From Atherinomorus stipes (taxonomy: Eukaryota; Chordata; Actinopteri; Atheriniformes; Atherinidae), in NCBI GenBank assembly GCA_023101725.1, contig JALJCO010013720.1, positions 333,501 to 397,500 on the forward strand: a DNA stretch of 64,000 nt. Reading direction: 5' to 3'. The position numbers were made by a program, and so were the translations under genes. The notes below the pieces were generated by a model, which saw nothing but the letters and a program-made list of their open reading frames with translations, was not told the origin of the DNA and did not search any database. Below, one piece after another: positions 57,901-63,075 of this stretch. Each line of letters starts with the position of its first letter. Within the stretch, counting starts at the first letter, position 1.

Positions 57901-60900
57901 TATCTGCTCATTTTTTCAGGAATTTTTTTTCTTAAGCCAATCTGGCACTGCTACTTTGCCATTACTCGTCCCTTTACTGAGGCGTTTTTAACTGTCTGTC
58001 TGTTCCAGCTCTCTGAATAGAGTTTTTCTTCGATTGAGGGACCTTGGATGGTTCTGATTAAGCTGAGCAGACACTGTAGAATATTAAGCATGCCTCTGGA
58101 GGGGGAGTCATTCAATTCCAAAGGAATACCTCCTTCCCATAGAATCTATGCAATCAATTTTTCATTAGTGCAAAAGTGTTTATCTGCCTTTAACATGCCC
58201 CTGACTCGAGCTGGATAGGGCTTGTGGGCGGTCGATCCATGCAACACGCTTGTTAATTAAAGTTTATTTAATTGAAGAAGAAGCACAGCATTAATTACCA
58301 AGGAATCCTCCACCCATCCAGATGGGTCAACTCCCCAACTTTTGGACTGCACTAAGGCCGACTGCGTCAGTTATTGACAAGCTGGAGATGTCTTACTGCG
58401 CAAGAGGACTGTGTCTGAAATTTCAAAGCTTTAAGAGTATAACAAATTACTTTTCCTTACAAGAGAAAATGAAGGGAGACACAAAGAGAAGGGGAAAAAA
58501 ATCCTTTCTCACTAACATAATCATTCCTCTTTCTTGGGCATCAACCAAACTGGCTGCATGCTGCTTCAAAAGGTCTGCAAAGGCATCTATCATCTCCAGC
58601 GTGCCATCCAGTCATTAATGTTTTGATTTTCAGCTGAAGTTCAGCCAAGAGAAACATATTTAACAGCCTTTCATACTGACAGAAACAAAGTGAAACTTCT
58701 GCTTTTAATTGTTGGGCGCGTATGTGTTCCTCTTGGGGTATAAGACACCGGGAATGACTTTACTCTGAGGTGGAAAACGGCGCATAAATCACCTGAATCT
58801 CAGGCGCAGATAGCAGATGGGAGGGGCCAGCCTTTGAACTAAGACTGCACCTACTTGTGTCGGAAGACAAACCCACCAAACACACACGGTAACAAATGAA
58901 GAGGCTGGACTGCACGGCAACAGATGGGAACACCAAATTATCTCTTTTCTTCTGCAGAACCAGAAGCTGCTACCAAAGACGAGGCCTCTTGGAAAATCTG
59001 AACAGATCTATTTACACTGTAAGACTGCACACACTTACACAAAAGGAGAGCATATGCTCCGTTACTCAATGAGCCAAAGCTTTTGTTGTTAGCATATGCT
59101 GTGTATACAATCTGCACGTGATTCAAGTGTTGATTACCAAACTTTGAGAGTGTGATCACACTCACAGTTTGAATTATTGAGTCCAAAAAATTTTGAAGCA
59201 GCTGTCTCTTTATAAATATATATATATAATCGTTTTGTAAATTGTGAGAGCATCAAATAACAGATCTCACATAAATTCACCTGTCTTTGATAAATTAGAC
59301 AAGTTCTTTAACTCAGTTTCAGCTGGAAGCAGATTTTAGGTTTTTGGTGATCAAGCTGGACTTTGAGAGTGAATTCCAATTTCCCTCTTAGCCCTAGCCC
59401 TTGGCCCAAATCCTTCGTTTTGCGCATTCATGTGAAGAGGTAGTGGTGTCCCGATTCTGATTAAGACAGAGGGGATCTATCCATCTGGCCTGGAGATTTT
59501 CCAGGGACACACTAGAAAACGAGTGGTGTGATATTACCCACAATTTCATCCGAAATACGGGCAAAATGGCGTGGAAATCTGCAGTGGCAGCCAAAGAAAT
59601 GCACAAATGTGAGTATTTCTTTGTGAATAAAATAATAAAATGAAAATAGCTATTTTACGGTCACTTTAATGTATTACAGATTTTTATTCAGTTTTATTCC
59701 AAATGTGAAAAAAATCTGTTTCGTTATGTTACCTGCATCTGCTCATGTCTGTAACGTAATGTTAAGCATGAGTCGCAGGCGCCTAGTTTTCCTTTCATTT
59801 TTATATTTTTTTGGCCCAAAGCTGAAAAATGTATCCAATCACCCAGAAATGGGAGATTATTGCTGCTGCAGACGCATTTTTTTAAATTTAAAATTTTATT
59901 GACAATTCAGTGCTGCAGACGGCATTGTGAACTCTTTCAGCAGCTGGAATGACAGCCATGATGTCAGTTTACTGCGCCACTGACATCATGGCTGTCATTC
60001 CAGCTGCTGAAAGAGTCACTGACGACTACAGTATTGGTAACGTATGAGGATTTCAATGGGTTGTCCCATTTCTTAAGTAAATAATTCAATCCGCTTTGGC
60101 TAAGGTGAAGGGCTAGTGGTGGGGGGGGGGGGATAGTAATTGAGCCTTAGTATTGAGACTCTGCCCCTTTTCTTTTTTTTTTTTTTACAAGCATGAGTGA
60201 CTTGTGCCTATCAGATATCAGCATTTCTCTACTCAAACCCCAGAAATTCCTTTGTATTGTGTTTTTTTTTTTTCTGTGACTGCTTCAGATTACTTTCTTA
60301 CTGCTCGGGGAAGAACCGAGACACTGAGACGTTTAATTTTGTTTGTGTGAGTCAAAAGATATTTCATGTTGTTGTGCATGACACTGCTGTTAGATTTCTG
60401 TAATTGTGTCCATCTTGCACTGAAAATGCAAAAAATAAAGACTTCAAACATTTCTCAACAACGTAACACAACCGGCAGTTTTGTAAGACTGTAAAACCTC
60501 CATTCAGGCTCCCATTCATCACCCCGGGTGCTGACTCTGATCATGAATCAGCGGGACATCACAAATGAATAATTTTGTGTTCCTAATGCTCGGTTATGGA
60601 GGGAAAAAAAGGTGGGAGAAAAAAAAAAAGATTTATGATTGACTCAGAGATTTATTTCCAAACTGTGGCACATTCATTTCAGAAAAATCGTTCTCCACGT
60701 CAGGCTGATAAATCACCTCAAATTGTGATTATTTGCTAATCATTAAAAATGAAACCATACATCACATTTGTTTCTCACATAATTTCACAAGTATTTGAGT
60801 AAACGAGTTCAGCAATTATTGCTTAACTTTCGTAACAAGACACCCACATGCAGAGATGCTGATCCGTACGGGAGATGTTTCATTTCACCCCGTTAGTAAA

Positions 60901-63075
60901 GGCGTATACATCTGCTGTTGGGCCACCTGGTGTCTAGCACAGCGAGGAGGGAGTTTGTTTAGAATAAATACAGAGAAATGTGGTGCCAATTACTTGTTAG
61001 TGTGACTGAAACTTTAGCCATAAAGGCAGTAAAGACGATATAATACCGCAGATCTGACTGCAGCCAGCATCACTGCACTAACATCAATAAAAAGGGACAG
61101 ATGGAAGAAAGACTGCATTTTTATCTATGTGAAGTTTTTCCAGCATTGGTGAAAGAACAGCATTGAATTAAAACATGTCCAACTCTTCTGTCTTCCAACG
61201 ATTTAATCAAAACAGTTAAAAGACACCAAAACCGTCACATTTAATTAAAAGACTGGAATTTCATTATAGCCGAAATCCTTGATTAATAATTCAATCTGTC
61301 AATAGAAGAGTATTCAGCAATTCATCTGAGAATCAGTTGTTTCCCATTTTTCACATTAGAAGGTCAAACACTACCTGCTGTGTCTCCAGCCTCTCTAGTT
61401 TTTCAATGGCTGCTTTATCTGAATGAGATTGTAATTTCTTTTAAAAAAAATTTAAGTTGTCAACAGTGGAAAGTAGCTGTATTTTCTGTTGATACGGCTG
61501 AAAATATGAGTTGAAACATTGAATTACACACAAACCGCAAACATAAAGATCTTTGAGGGATGTATGGAGGGGATGGGGAAACAATTTCTGACCTATAGAG
61601 CAGTCGGCCCCGGTCCAGTTGGCCTCGCAGATGCAGGTTCCCGAGTCAGTGTTGAAGGTGCCATGACTGGAGCACTGCTCCGGACAAGTGCTCTTTAGAA
61701 TCTCACAGCTGATGCCACCCCAGCCCGGGTTACAGTGGCACTCACCGTGATGACAGGCTCCGTGACCGGAGCACGTCGGGTCCACACAGTCCACTGCAGA
61801 CACAGAGCCAGGATGACAGCAATGTCACTTTACCACTCTCAGACTGGAAATCAAACCTGCTTATTCACCACGGCCACTTTGAATAATCCAACCAAAAAAA
61901 TAAATAAATAAATAAAAATTGCTGGGGTGCCGGATGATAGCTGGTGAGCCACAGCTGAAATTTAGGCAAGCTTTGGCCGTAGCCAGGAGTCATTTCCCCC
62001 TCTATGTTCAGCTGGCGCCTCTACGGTATTTTACAGGACAGTTCCAACACAAAGACAGCATAATTACGCCCCGTTATAGGCATTGGGAAACAAAGCACAA
62101 TTAGTGTCCGCACTGATATAATCAATTACAATCAACAAATTTCAGTTCAACCCCACTGATCTAGGTTAATAGTCAGCAATTATGACCAACATAATTAACC
62201 CATTACTAACAAGGGAAAATTTTGAACAATGGTGTTCTTTCCACTGCATGGCCTTTGCATTTCTTTATCTGTTGGGGACTGACGAGGATCGTTCACCTCG
62301 ACCAGTTTCTCAAACAGCCTCGTCCCATTTGTGTTATTTTCCCATGTTTCTTTTTTTTTTCACTTCAAAGAAAACCACAATATATTCATTAAGTCAACTC
62401 AATAGCTTTTTGCATGTAAGGTCAACAACTCCCACATGTAAATCTGAGCTGATAATTGCCTTTTATCTGCACGAGGATCAATAAAGTTAAATGCAAGGGA
62501 GTGAAAGGGGTAGAGGGGTGAAAGGGGAGGTTGACAAGAAAGAGAAAGCAGGCCTTTCTTAGTAAATGGAGAAACAGATGCCATGCAGTGATTGATTTTA
62601 ACAGGTGTCGTCATCTGTGGAGCCCTCCAGTAGATGACTGCATCAATGGGCCATGTACAATCTGTTCTAGCTTGTACCCTGATGTGGTCTTAACACTAAG
62701 AGAGAGTTAATTTATACGCATAATGTCAATAAAAACCTCCAAAGCATTATCCGCTTGGTGGAGTCGAAAACACTGATTGTTTCACCAGCACTCTCAGTCG
62801 ATTCCCCCTGAGTATCCCAGAAATTTGCTGCATCCATCTGCTTTTGAGTCCAGCAGGAGGGATTTTTCTCTCTGAATTACCTTGATCACAGTTGACTCCT
62901 TTGTGGCCAGCGTTGCACACACAGTTTCCAGCCACACAAAGTCCGTGTCCCCCGCACTGAGGATCGATGCACTGGGAAGCAGGAACATCGCACTCGGTTC
63001 CTTTCCAGCCGCTGTAACACTGACAGCGCCCCCTGGTGTACTGACCATTACCGCTGCACAGCACCGGACAGGCGG
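3990..63075 (-). CDS. tenm3: Teneurin-3 (tenm3), spliced, 5' part missing
   Basis: Teneurin-3 is a type II single-pass cell-surface protein. It forms homophilic contacts and binds latrophilin receptors to guide axon targeting and synapse formation. Nineteen exons with AG/GT borders join in one frame from EGF2 to the stop: 62881-63075, 61593-61793, 55915-56100, 48508-48654, 47782-47998, 41776-41895, 38478-38739, 37438-37705, 36350-36493, 28295-28544, 23060-23292, 21191-21345, 16701-17584, 14862-15037, 14219-14454, 11832-12128, 6083-7694, 5303-5433, 3990-4742. An optional 21-nt exon lies at 26677-26697. The result is about 2,154 residues. Full teneurins are about 2,700, so roughly 550 N-terminal residues (cytoplasmic part, membrane span, EGF1) lie outside the window. 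No frameshift or premature stop was seen. Paralogue choice rests on the C-terminal exon, judged from memory of the family and not by alignment. Confidence 0.95.
3993..4121 (-). other. TCAP-3, C-terminal neuropeptide-like segment
   Basis: The last 43 codons encode [10 protein letters not shown]...SEIGKR, preceded by EGEKR. Lys-Arg before Gln is a dibasic cleavage site. The final Gly-Lys-Arg is a classic amidation signal, which would leave a 40-residue peptide ending in amidated Ile. TCAPs are described as CRF-like bioactive peptides; the sequence shows the potential for release, not that it happens. Confidence 0.85.
4743..5302 (-). other. tenm3: Intron w18-w19 (560 bp)
   Basis: GT...AG intron with AT-rich content and no recognisable element. 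Confidence 0.9.
5303..5433 (-). CDS. tenm3: tenm3 exon w18: linker threaded from the barrel
   Basis: 131 bp, phase 1 in and phase 0 out, between tttccag and gtgggtg. It encodes [40 protein letters not shown] and DDLP. Recognised by eye from the teneurin sequence; it is too short to give a notable open frame. In teneurin structures this segment runs from inside the shell to the external ABD-like domain. A donor at CCG|gtgggt keeps the frame with SISGVQQEV of the last exon. Confidence 0.92.
5434..6082 (-). other. tenm3: Intron w17-w18 (649 bp), holds a long hairpin
   Basis: One third of this short intron is the inverted repeat at 5694-5906. The rest shows nothing distinctive. Confidence 0.9.
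5694..5906. repeat. 213-bp foldback inverted repeat
   Basis: Two arms of about 98 bases run from aatgggctatatgcaca to its complement tgtgcatatagcccatt. They have about eight mismatches, a 3-base indel and a loop of about 15 bases. The middle of each arm, including cctctgtttcctgtctttca, is identical over more than 40 bases. It is consistent with a foldback MITE. No clear target-site duplication is seen and there is no coding potential. Transcribed with tenm3, it would form a long RNA duplex. Confidence 0.9.
6083..7694 (-). CDS. tenm3: tenm3 exon w17: main YD/RHS barrel and RHS core
   Basis: The largest exon in the window (1,612 bp, phase 0 in, phase 1 out), between cctctag and gtgagac. It starts [20 protein letters not shown] and carries most YD repeats ([31 protein letters not shown]). 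It ends with the RHS core signature [26 protein letters not shown] and GRWTLPD, followed by [20 protein letters not shown]. The spiral beta barrel, closed by the RHS core, resembles the shell of bacterial Tc-toxin and RHS proteins. In vertebrates this is the latrophilin-binding body. Confidence 0.97.
9043..9285 (+). mobile_element. Degraded DNA-transposon fragment, family shared with 59.4 kb
   Basis: Blocks such as aaagaaaatactca, aatcgggaca, gtgcgca and ggaattggaattcac recur in the same order, reverse-complemented, at about 59370-59650. They are two diverged copies of one dispersed family. The outer ends are uncertain and no transposase remnant was recognised. Confidence 0.5.
9985..10429. 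mobile_element. TTAA-flanked MITE (piggyBac-like), family 2
   Basis: Terminal inverted repeats of about 20 bases, AGGGACTAGAGGCAGG on the left against AGGGACTTGAGGCAAG (complement of the right end), are each bordered by TTAA (9981-9984 and 10430-10433). TTAA duplication is the mark of piggyBac-type insertion. At 445 bp without a transposase frame it is non-autonomous. Confidence 0.75.
11832..12128 (-). CDS. tenm3: tenm3 exon w16: YD shell
   Basis: 297 bp, exactly 99 codons, phase 0 to 0, between tcctacag and gtgagaa. It encodes [60 protein letters not shown] and ends YTYLEQ. Repeated YD pairs with G-R-L mark RHS/YD repeats. Being a multiple of three in phase 0, it could be skipped without a frameshift, although there is no sign that it is. 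Confidence 0.94.
12129..14218 (-). other. tenm3: Intron w15-w16 (2.1 kb)
   Basis: Contains the hAT-like element at 12823-13268. A segment near 13400-13580 (ctgtggttcatcaa on the minus strand) may be another degraded element. Confidence 0.9.
12823..13268. mobile_element. hAT-like non-autonomous element
   Basis: Starts CAGTGGTTCCCAACTGG and ends with the complement of CAGTGGTCTGCAACCTG, matching hAT/Charlie-type termini. 446 bp with no transposase frame. No clean 8-bp target duplication could be seen, so the insertion is probably old. Confidence 0.7.
14219..14454 (-). CDS. tenm3: tenm3 exon w15: YD shell
   Basis: 236 bp, phase 1 in and phase 0 out, between atcgacag and gtatgtc. It encodes [40 protein letters not shown] and [20 protein letters not shown]. 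The Cys in DQC stands where mammalian teneurin-3 has Leu (from memory), an apparently unpaired extra cysteine. The acceptor precedes ACCAGTG, and the donor was set at AGG|gtatgt so that phase 0 meets VNGRN. Confidence 0.91.
14455..14861 (-). other. tenm3: Intron w14-w15 (407 bp)
   Basis: The shortest intron in the window. No repeats or other features are seen. Confidence 0.9.
14862..15037 (-). CDS. tenm3: tenm3 exon w14: YD shell
   Basis: 176 bp, phase 2 in and phase 1 out, between cacacag and gtaaggc. It encodes [40 protein letters not shown] and AFYTLAQ. A YD motif opens the exon. NVT and NTS are glycosylation sequons on the outer face of the barrel. The acceptor follows a cacacag with little pyrimidine tract, but the phase supports it. 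Confidence 0.92.
15038..16700 (-). other. tenm3: Intron w13-w14 (1.7 kb)
   Basis: AT-rich, with A runs at 15827-15844 and 16250-16263. Nothing else is recognised. Confidence 0.9.
16701..17584 (-). CDS. tenm3: tenm3 exon w13: NHL blades 4-6 and first YD repeats
   Basis: 884 bp, phase 0 in and phase 2 out, between gttccag and gtaagta. It starts [20 protein letters not shown]. Blades follow at [14 protein letters not shown] and [20 protein letters not shown], with the cysteine cluster [12 protein letters not shown] between them. The second half ([19 protein letters not shown] onward) enters the YD shell and ends IGWTTFY. This large exon fusing the end of the propeller to the barrel is typical of vertebrate teneurins. 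The + strand open frames across it are shadows. Confidence 0.95.
17585..21190 (-). other. tenm3: Intron w12-w13 (3.6 kb)
   Basis: Mostly unique-looking sequence. Holds the C/A homopolymer tract at 20364-20410 and T runs near 20504-20518. No gene is seen. Confidence 0.9.
20364..20410. repeat. Poly-C tract followed by poly-A
   Basis: More than 25 C residues (one T interruption) followed by about 17 bases of almost pure A. It produces spurious proline- or glycine-rich open frames on the two strands. Length is likely unstable and error-prone in assembly. Confidence 0.95.
21191..21345 (-). CDS. tenm3: tenm3 exon w12: NHL propeller, blade 3
   Basis: 155 bp, phase 1 in and phase 0 out, between tcaacag and gtgactt. 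It encodes [40 protein letters not shown] and CDSSMDINQ. It matches teneurin-3 almost residue for residue and joins in frame to VILEWPTDL of the next exon. Confidence 0.94.
21346..23059 (-). other. tenm3: Intron w11-w12 (1.7 kb)
   Basis: Unique-looking sequence with a short (AAAT)n run at 22743-22764. No gene or clear mobile element. Confidence 0.9.
23060..23292 (-). CDS. tenm3: tenm3 exon w11: NHL propeller, blade 2
   Basis: 233 bp, phase 2 in and phase 1 out, between gcctgcag and gtatcat. It encodes [60 protein letters not shown] and GPKG. NHL blades are recognised by the repeating pattern of small/hydrophobic, D-G/S and V-x-D-x-x-N-x-R. The donor is gtatca, weaker than consensus but a usable U2-type site. 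Confidence 0.93.
23293..26676 (-). other. tenm3: Intron between microexon and exon w11 (3.4 kb)
   Basis: Begins with a retroposon-like stretch (23320-23655). The rest is AT-rich. If the microexon is skipped, this merges with 26677-28294 into one 5.0-kb intron. Confidence 0.85.
23320..23655 (+). mobile_element. LINE/SINE-like 3' end (L2-type)
   Basis: Phrases common in fish retroposons occur in order: ttaaggaccttgctcaaggg, then ccccgaactggataagcagg, then an (AATG)n tail at 23640-23655. The tail and the final stem-loop-like phrase resemble L2-clade LINE ends. The family was not determined. Confidence 0.5.
26677..26697 (-). CDS. tenm3: tenm3 21-nt microexon: alternative NHL insert (site B)
   Basis: A 21-nt exon lies between catcctgtcatag and gtaagtgc. 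With the flanking split codons it adds seven residues, and the junction reads [22 protein letters not shown] is the known alternatively spliced insert in the NHL propeller of mammalian teneurin-3 (and, slightly changed, teneurin-2). Its phase (2 in, 2 out) fits exactly between exons w10 and w11. The acceptor has a long pyrimidine tract with a TGC about 22 bases upstream of the exon, the type of element used by SRRM4/nSR100 for neuronal microexons. In the family the insert tunes homophilic adhesion and latrophilin recognition. Confidence 0.93.
26816..26870. repeat. (TA)n(TG)n microsatellite
   Basis: About 18 AT units followed by six or seven GT units and more TA. On the transcribed strand it reads CA then UA repeats, about 120-175 bases upstream of the microexon acceptor. 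Confidence 0.95.
27239..27302. repeat. (TA)n microsatellite
   Basis: About 30 TA units with one G interruption near the left end. Confidence 0.95.
28295..28544 (-). CDS. tenm3: tenm3 exon w10: start of NHL propeller
   Basis: 250 bp, phase 1 in and phase 2 out, between tttctcag and gtaaaag. It encodes [39 protein letters not shown] and the first blade, [19 protein letters not shown], ending GNVTSIMEL plus AG. The split AG codon joins C of exon w11 to give Ser, or A of the microexon to give Arg. The donor side is therefore the alternative-splice junction. Confidence 0.94.
28545..36349 (-). other. tenm3: Intron w9-w10 (7.8 kb)
   Basis: The longest intron. It holds a TA microsatellite (30923-30986) and A/T runs at 33351-33367, 33434-33443 and 34440-34450. 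The stretch 29500-29900 is less AT-rich and unusually complex, a possible conserved non-coding element. Open frames of up to about 108 codons look like chance. Confidence 0.9.
30923..30986. repeat. (TA)n microsatellite
   Basis: About 32 TA units preceded by an A run from 30912. Confidence 0.95.
36350..36493 (-). CDS. tenm3: tenm3 exon w9: FN-plug to NHL junction
   Basis: 144 bp, phase 1 to phase 1, between cttccag and gtaagaa. It encodes [40 protein letters not shown] and QHILDIQNG. It leads into the NHL propeller. A longer open frame in another register covers the same bases and is not the coding frame. Confidence 0.92.
36494..37437 (-). other. tenm3: Intron w8-w9 (944 bp)
   Basis: AT-rich, no recognised element. 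Confidence 0.9.
37438..37705 (-). CDS. tenm3: tenm3 exon w8: FN-plug domain
   Basis: 268 bp, phase 0 in and phase 1 out, between ttcatag and gtgagtt. It encodes [20 protein letters not shown], then [18 protein letters not shown] and [20 protein letters not shown]. This fibronectin-like plug closes the lower opening of the YD barrel in teneurin structures. The acceptor was chosen to keep phase 0 after PETQ of the preceding exon. Confidence 0.94.
37706..38477 (-). other. tenm3: Intron w7-w8 (772 bp)
   Basis: AT-rich with short A runs, no recognised element. Confidence 0.9.
38478..38739 (-). CDS. tenm3: tenm3 exon w7: TTR-related domain, second part
   Basis: 262 bp, phase 2 in and phase 0 out, between gtgaag and gtgagatgg. 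It encodes [40 protein letters not shown] and ends DSPIIPETQ. Both the residues and the exon phase match the teneurin family. The domain packs against the FN-plug at the base of the YD shell. Confidence 0.94.
38740..41775 (-). other. tenm3: Intron w6-w7 (3.0 kb)
   Basis: Contains retroposon-derived sequence at 39813-40073. Probably also older fragments at 39420-39620 (ggtcaccagtc, gtgaaaagcacagtgtataa) and 40090-40500 (ending caaactgaaaataaaagtct). Confidence 0.85.
39813..40073 (-). mobile_element. RTE-like LINE 3' end with homopolymer tail
   Basis: Read on the minus strand it contains acctccactaaggaggttat, gacggattgacctgaaattt, ggtgatccggatcacc and ggcggaggtctgcgctctc, then gagtgc and a T run. 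These phrases recur widely in fish genomes as the tail of a LINE, probably of the RTE clade. The clade name is from memory. Confidence 0.6.
41776..41895 (-). CDS. tenm3: tenm3 exon w6: transthyretin-related domain, first part
   Basis: 120 bp, phase 2 to phase 2, between ttcacag and gtaagga. It encodes [20 protein letters not shown], then [20 protein letters not shown]. This is the beta-sandwich segment once described as carboxypeptidase-regulatory-like and now called the TTR domain. NVS is a glycosylation sequon. The reading frame here is short, and the longest open frame over the exon is a shadow frame. Confidence 0.92.
42645..43213. mobile_element. DNA element with 'gataccaatcc' palindromes
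   Basis: Starts TAGAGATGGTCC and ends with the complement of TGAGGGATGGGTC, an imperfect terminal inverted repeat. Inside, a 25-base near-palindrome (gataccaatcca / tggattggtatc) occurs twice in tandem at 42657-42716. Related 'ggtatcgg' phrases occur near the other end (43136-43180). It resembles a non-autonomous DNA transposon common in fish. Superfamily not established. Confidence 0.6.
43524..43880. mobile_element. Probable non-autonomous hAT-like element
   Basis: Starts CAGTGGTGGGCGGATTGAT. The right end, read in reverse, is CAGCTCGTGGTGTGC followed by tttggaatcaatcagat. The two ends are imperfect inverted repeats, with tatcgata-like phrases inside. Boundaries are approximate. Confidence 0.45.
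47782..47998 (-). CDS. tenm3: tenm3 exon w5: Cys-rich linker into TTR-related domain
   Basis: 217 bp, phase 1 in and phase 2 out, between taaccag and gtaagct. It encodes [17 protein letters not shown], the acidic cysteine-rich motif, then a variable Ser/Gln/Pro-rich stretch, then [12 protein letters not shown] and [11 protein letters not shown]. The variable middle is less conserved than its flanks, as in other teneurins. Confidence 0.93.
47999..48507 (-). other. tenm3: Intron w4-w5 (509 bp)
   Basis: No recognised element. Small shadow frames only. Confidence 0.9.
48508..48654 (-). CDS. tenm3: tenm3 exon w4: EGF repeat 8
   Basis: 147 bp, phase 1 to phase 1, between tgttgacag and gtaggaag. 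It encodes [13 protein letters not shown]...[14 protein letters not shown], then [13 protein letters not shown], the start of the Cys-rich segment that links the EGF stalk to the globular ectodomain. Stop codons outside the splice sites limit the open frame to the exon, so no long ORF marks it. It was placed from the splice sites and the family sequence. Confidence 0.93.
52874..53158 (+). mobile_element. Fish SINE
   Basis: Begins ggggtggcagtggctcaggt, runs through gtgtatgaatgcttggtggt and agctgtggctacacatgtag, and ends ataatggattcacact...atataaatccagtcc. This order is typical of an abundant teleost SINE whose head is tRNA-derived and whose tail resembles an L2 LINE. It is diverged, and the tRNA promoter boxes are poorly preserved. 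Confidence 0.7.
54136..54669. mobile_element. TTAA-flanked MITE, family 1, copy 1
   Basis: Terminal inverted repeats AGGTACAGTGTGTAA and the complement of AGGTACAGTATGTAA, bordered by TTAA at 54132-54135 and 54670-54673. It shares long stretches with 63316-63864 (ttttactacggtgtccctga, gatatataattcaaaa). 534 bp with no transposase frame. TTAA borders suggest piggyBac-type mobilisation. Confidence 0.82.
55915..56100 (-). CDS. tenm3: tenm3 exon w3: EGF repeats 6 and 7
   Basis: 186 bp, phase 1 to phase 1, between gcgacag and gtgagcc. It encodes [13 protein letters not shown] (EGF6) and [13 protein letters not shown] (EGF7), ending HCTI plus one base. Both repeats have six cysteines. In mammalian teneurin-3 an optional 9-residue insert follows this exon. 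Here the frame also joins directly to the next exon to read TI-DGCPG, so the insert-less isoform is supported. Confidence 0.94.
56442..56467. repeat. (TTTGA)n pentanucleotide repeat
   Basis: Five copies of gattt, directly followed by ggattctttattgaac and about 390 bases (to 56860) that read like a LINE 3' end. The pentamer could be the retroposon tail. Confidence 0.8.
59370..60150 (-). mobile_element. Degraded DNA element related to the 9.0-kb fragment
   Basis: The left part, reverse-complemented, matches 9043-9285 in ordered blocks (see that entry). The right end has agggctagtgg, echoing tagccctagccctt near the left end. Boundaries are approximate. A 14-G run sits at the right edge (60120-60132). 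Confidence 0.4.
59931..60016. repeat. Perfect 38-bp inverted repeat with 10-base loop
   Basis: The arms 59931-59968 and 59979-60016 are exact reverse complements (actctttcagcagctgg...atgtcagt); the loop is ttactgcgcc. No mismatches. It lies inside TE-like sequence in an intron and has no coding potential. Confidence 0.97.
61593..61793 (-). CDS. tenm3: tenm3 exon w2: EGF repeats 4 and 5
   Basis: 201 bp, phase 1 to phase 1, between tctgcag and gtcagaa. It encodes [14 protein letters not shown] (EGF4) and [13 protein letters not shown] (EGF5). In EGF5 a Phe replaces the expected Cys, the second odd-cysteine repeat that completes the covalent cis-dimer in teneurins. A sequon NWT lies in EGF5. 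The ends are set by the conserved phase-1 EGF exon pattern. Confidence 0.94.
61794..62880 (-). other. tenm3: Intron w1-w2 (1.1 kb)
   Basis: AT-rich, with homeodomain-like motifs around 62120-62210. No repeats of note beyond an (AAAT)n run at 61898-61916. Confidence 0.9.
62881..63075 (-). CDS. tenm3: tenm3 exon w1: EGF repeats 2 and 3
   Basis: First exon in the window (195 bp; phase 1 in, phase 1 out). It starts after ctcctcag and ends before gtaattc. It encodes [12 protein letters not shown]... followed by [14 protein letters not shown]. The first repeat has Tyr in GQY where EGF folds normally have Cys, which leaves an unpaired cysteine. That is the signature of teneurin EGF2, used for disulfide-linked dimers. 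The second repeat is a complete six-cysteine EGF3. EGF1 must be further upstream, beyond this window. Confidence 0.93.

Larger units (their letters stand above)
56101..61592 (-). other. tenm3: Intron w2-w3 (5.5 kb)
   Basis: Contains a (TTTGA)n run with a LINE-like tail (56442-56860), an A run (57810-57825) and a TE-like block (about 59370-60150) that encloses a perfect hairpin. The stretch 58020-58340 is complex and not repeat-like, with several homeodomain-type TAATTA/ATTAAT motifs; a possible regulatory element. Confidence 0.9.
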
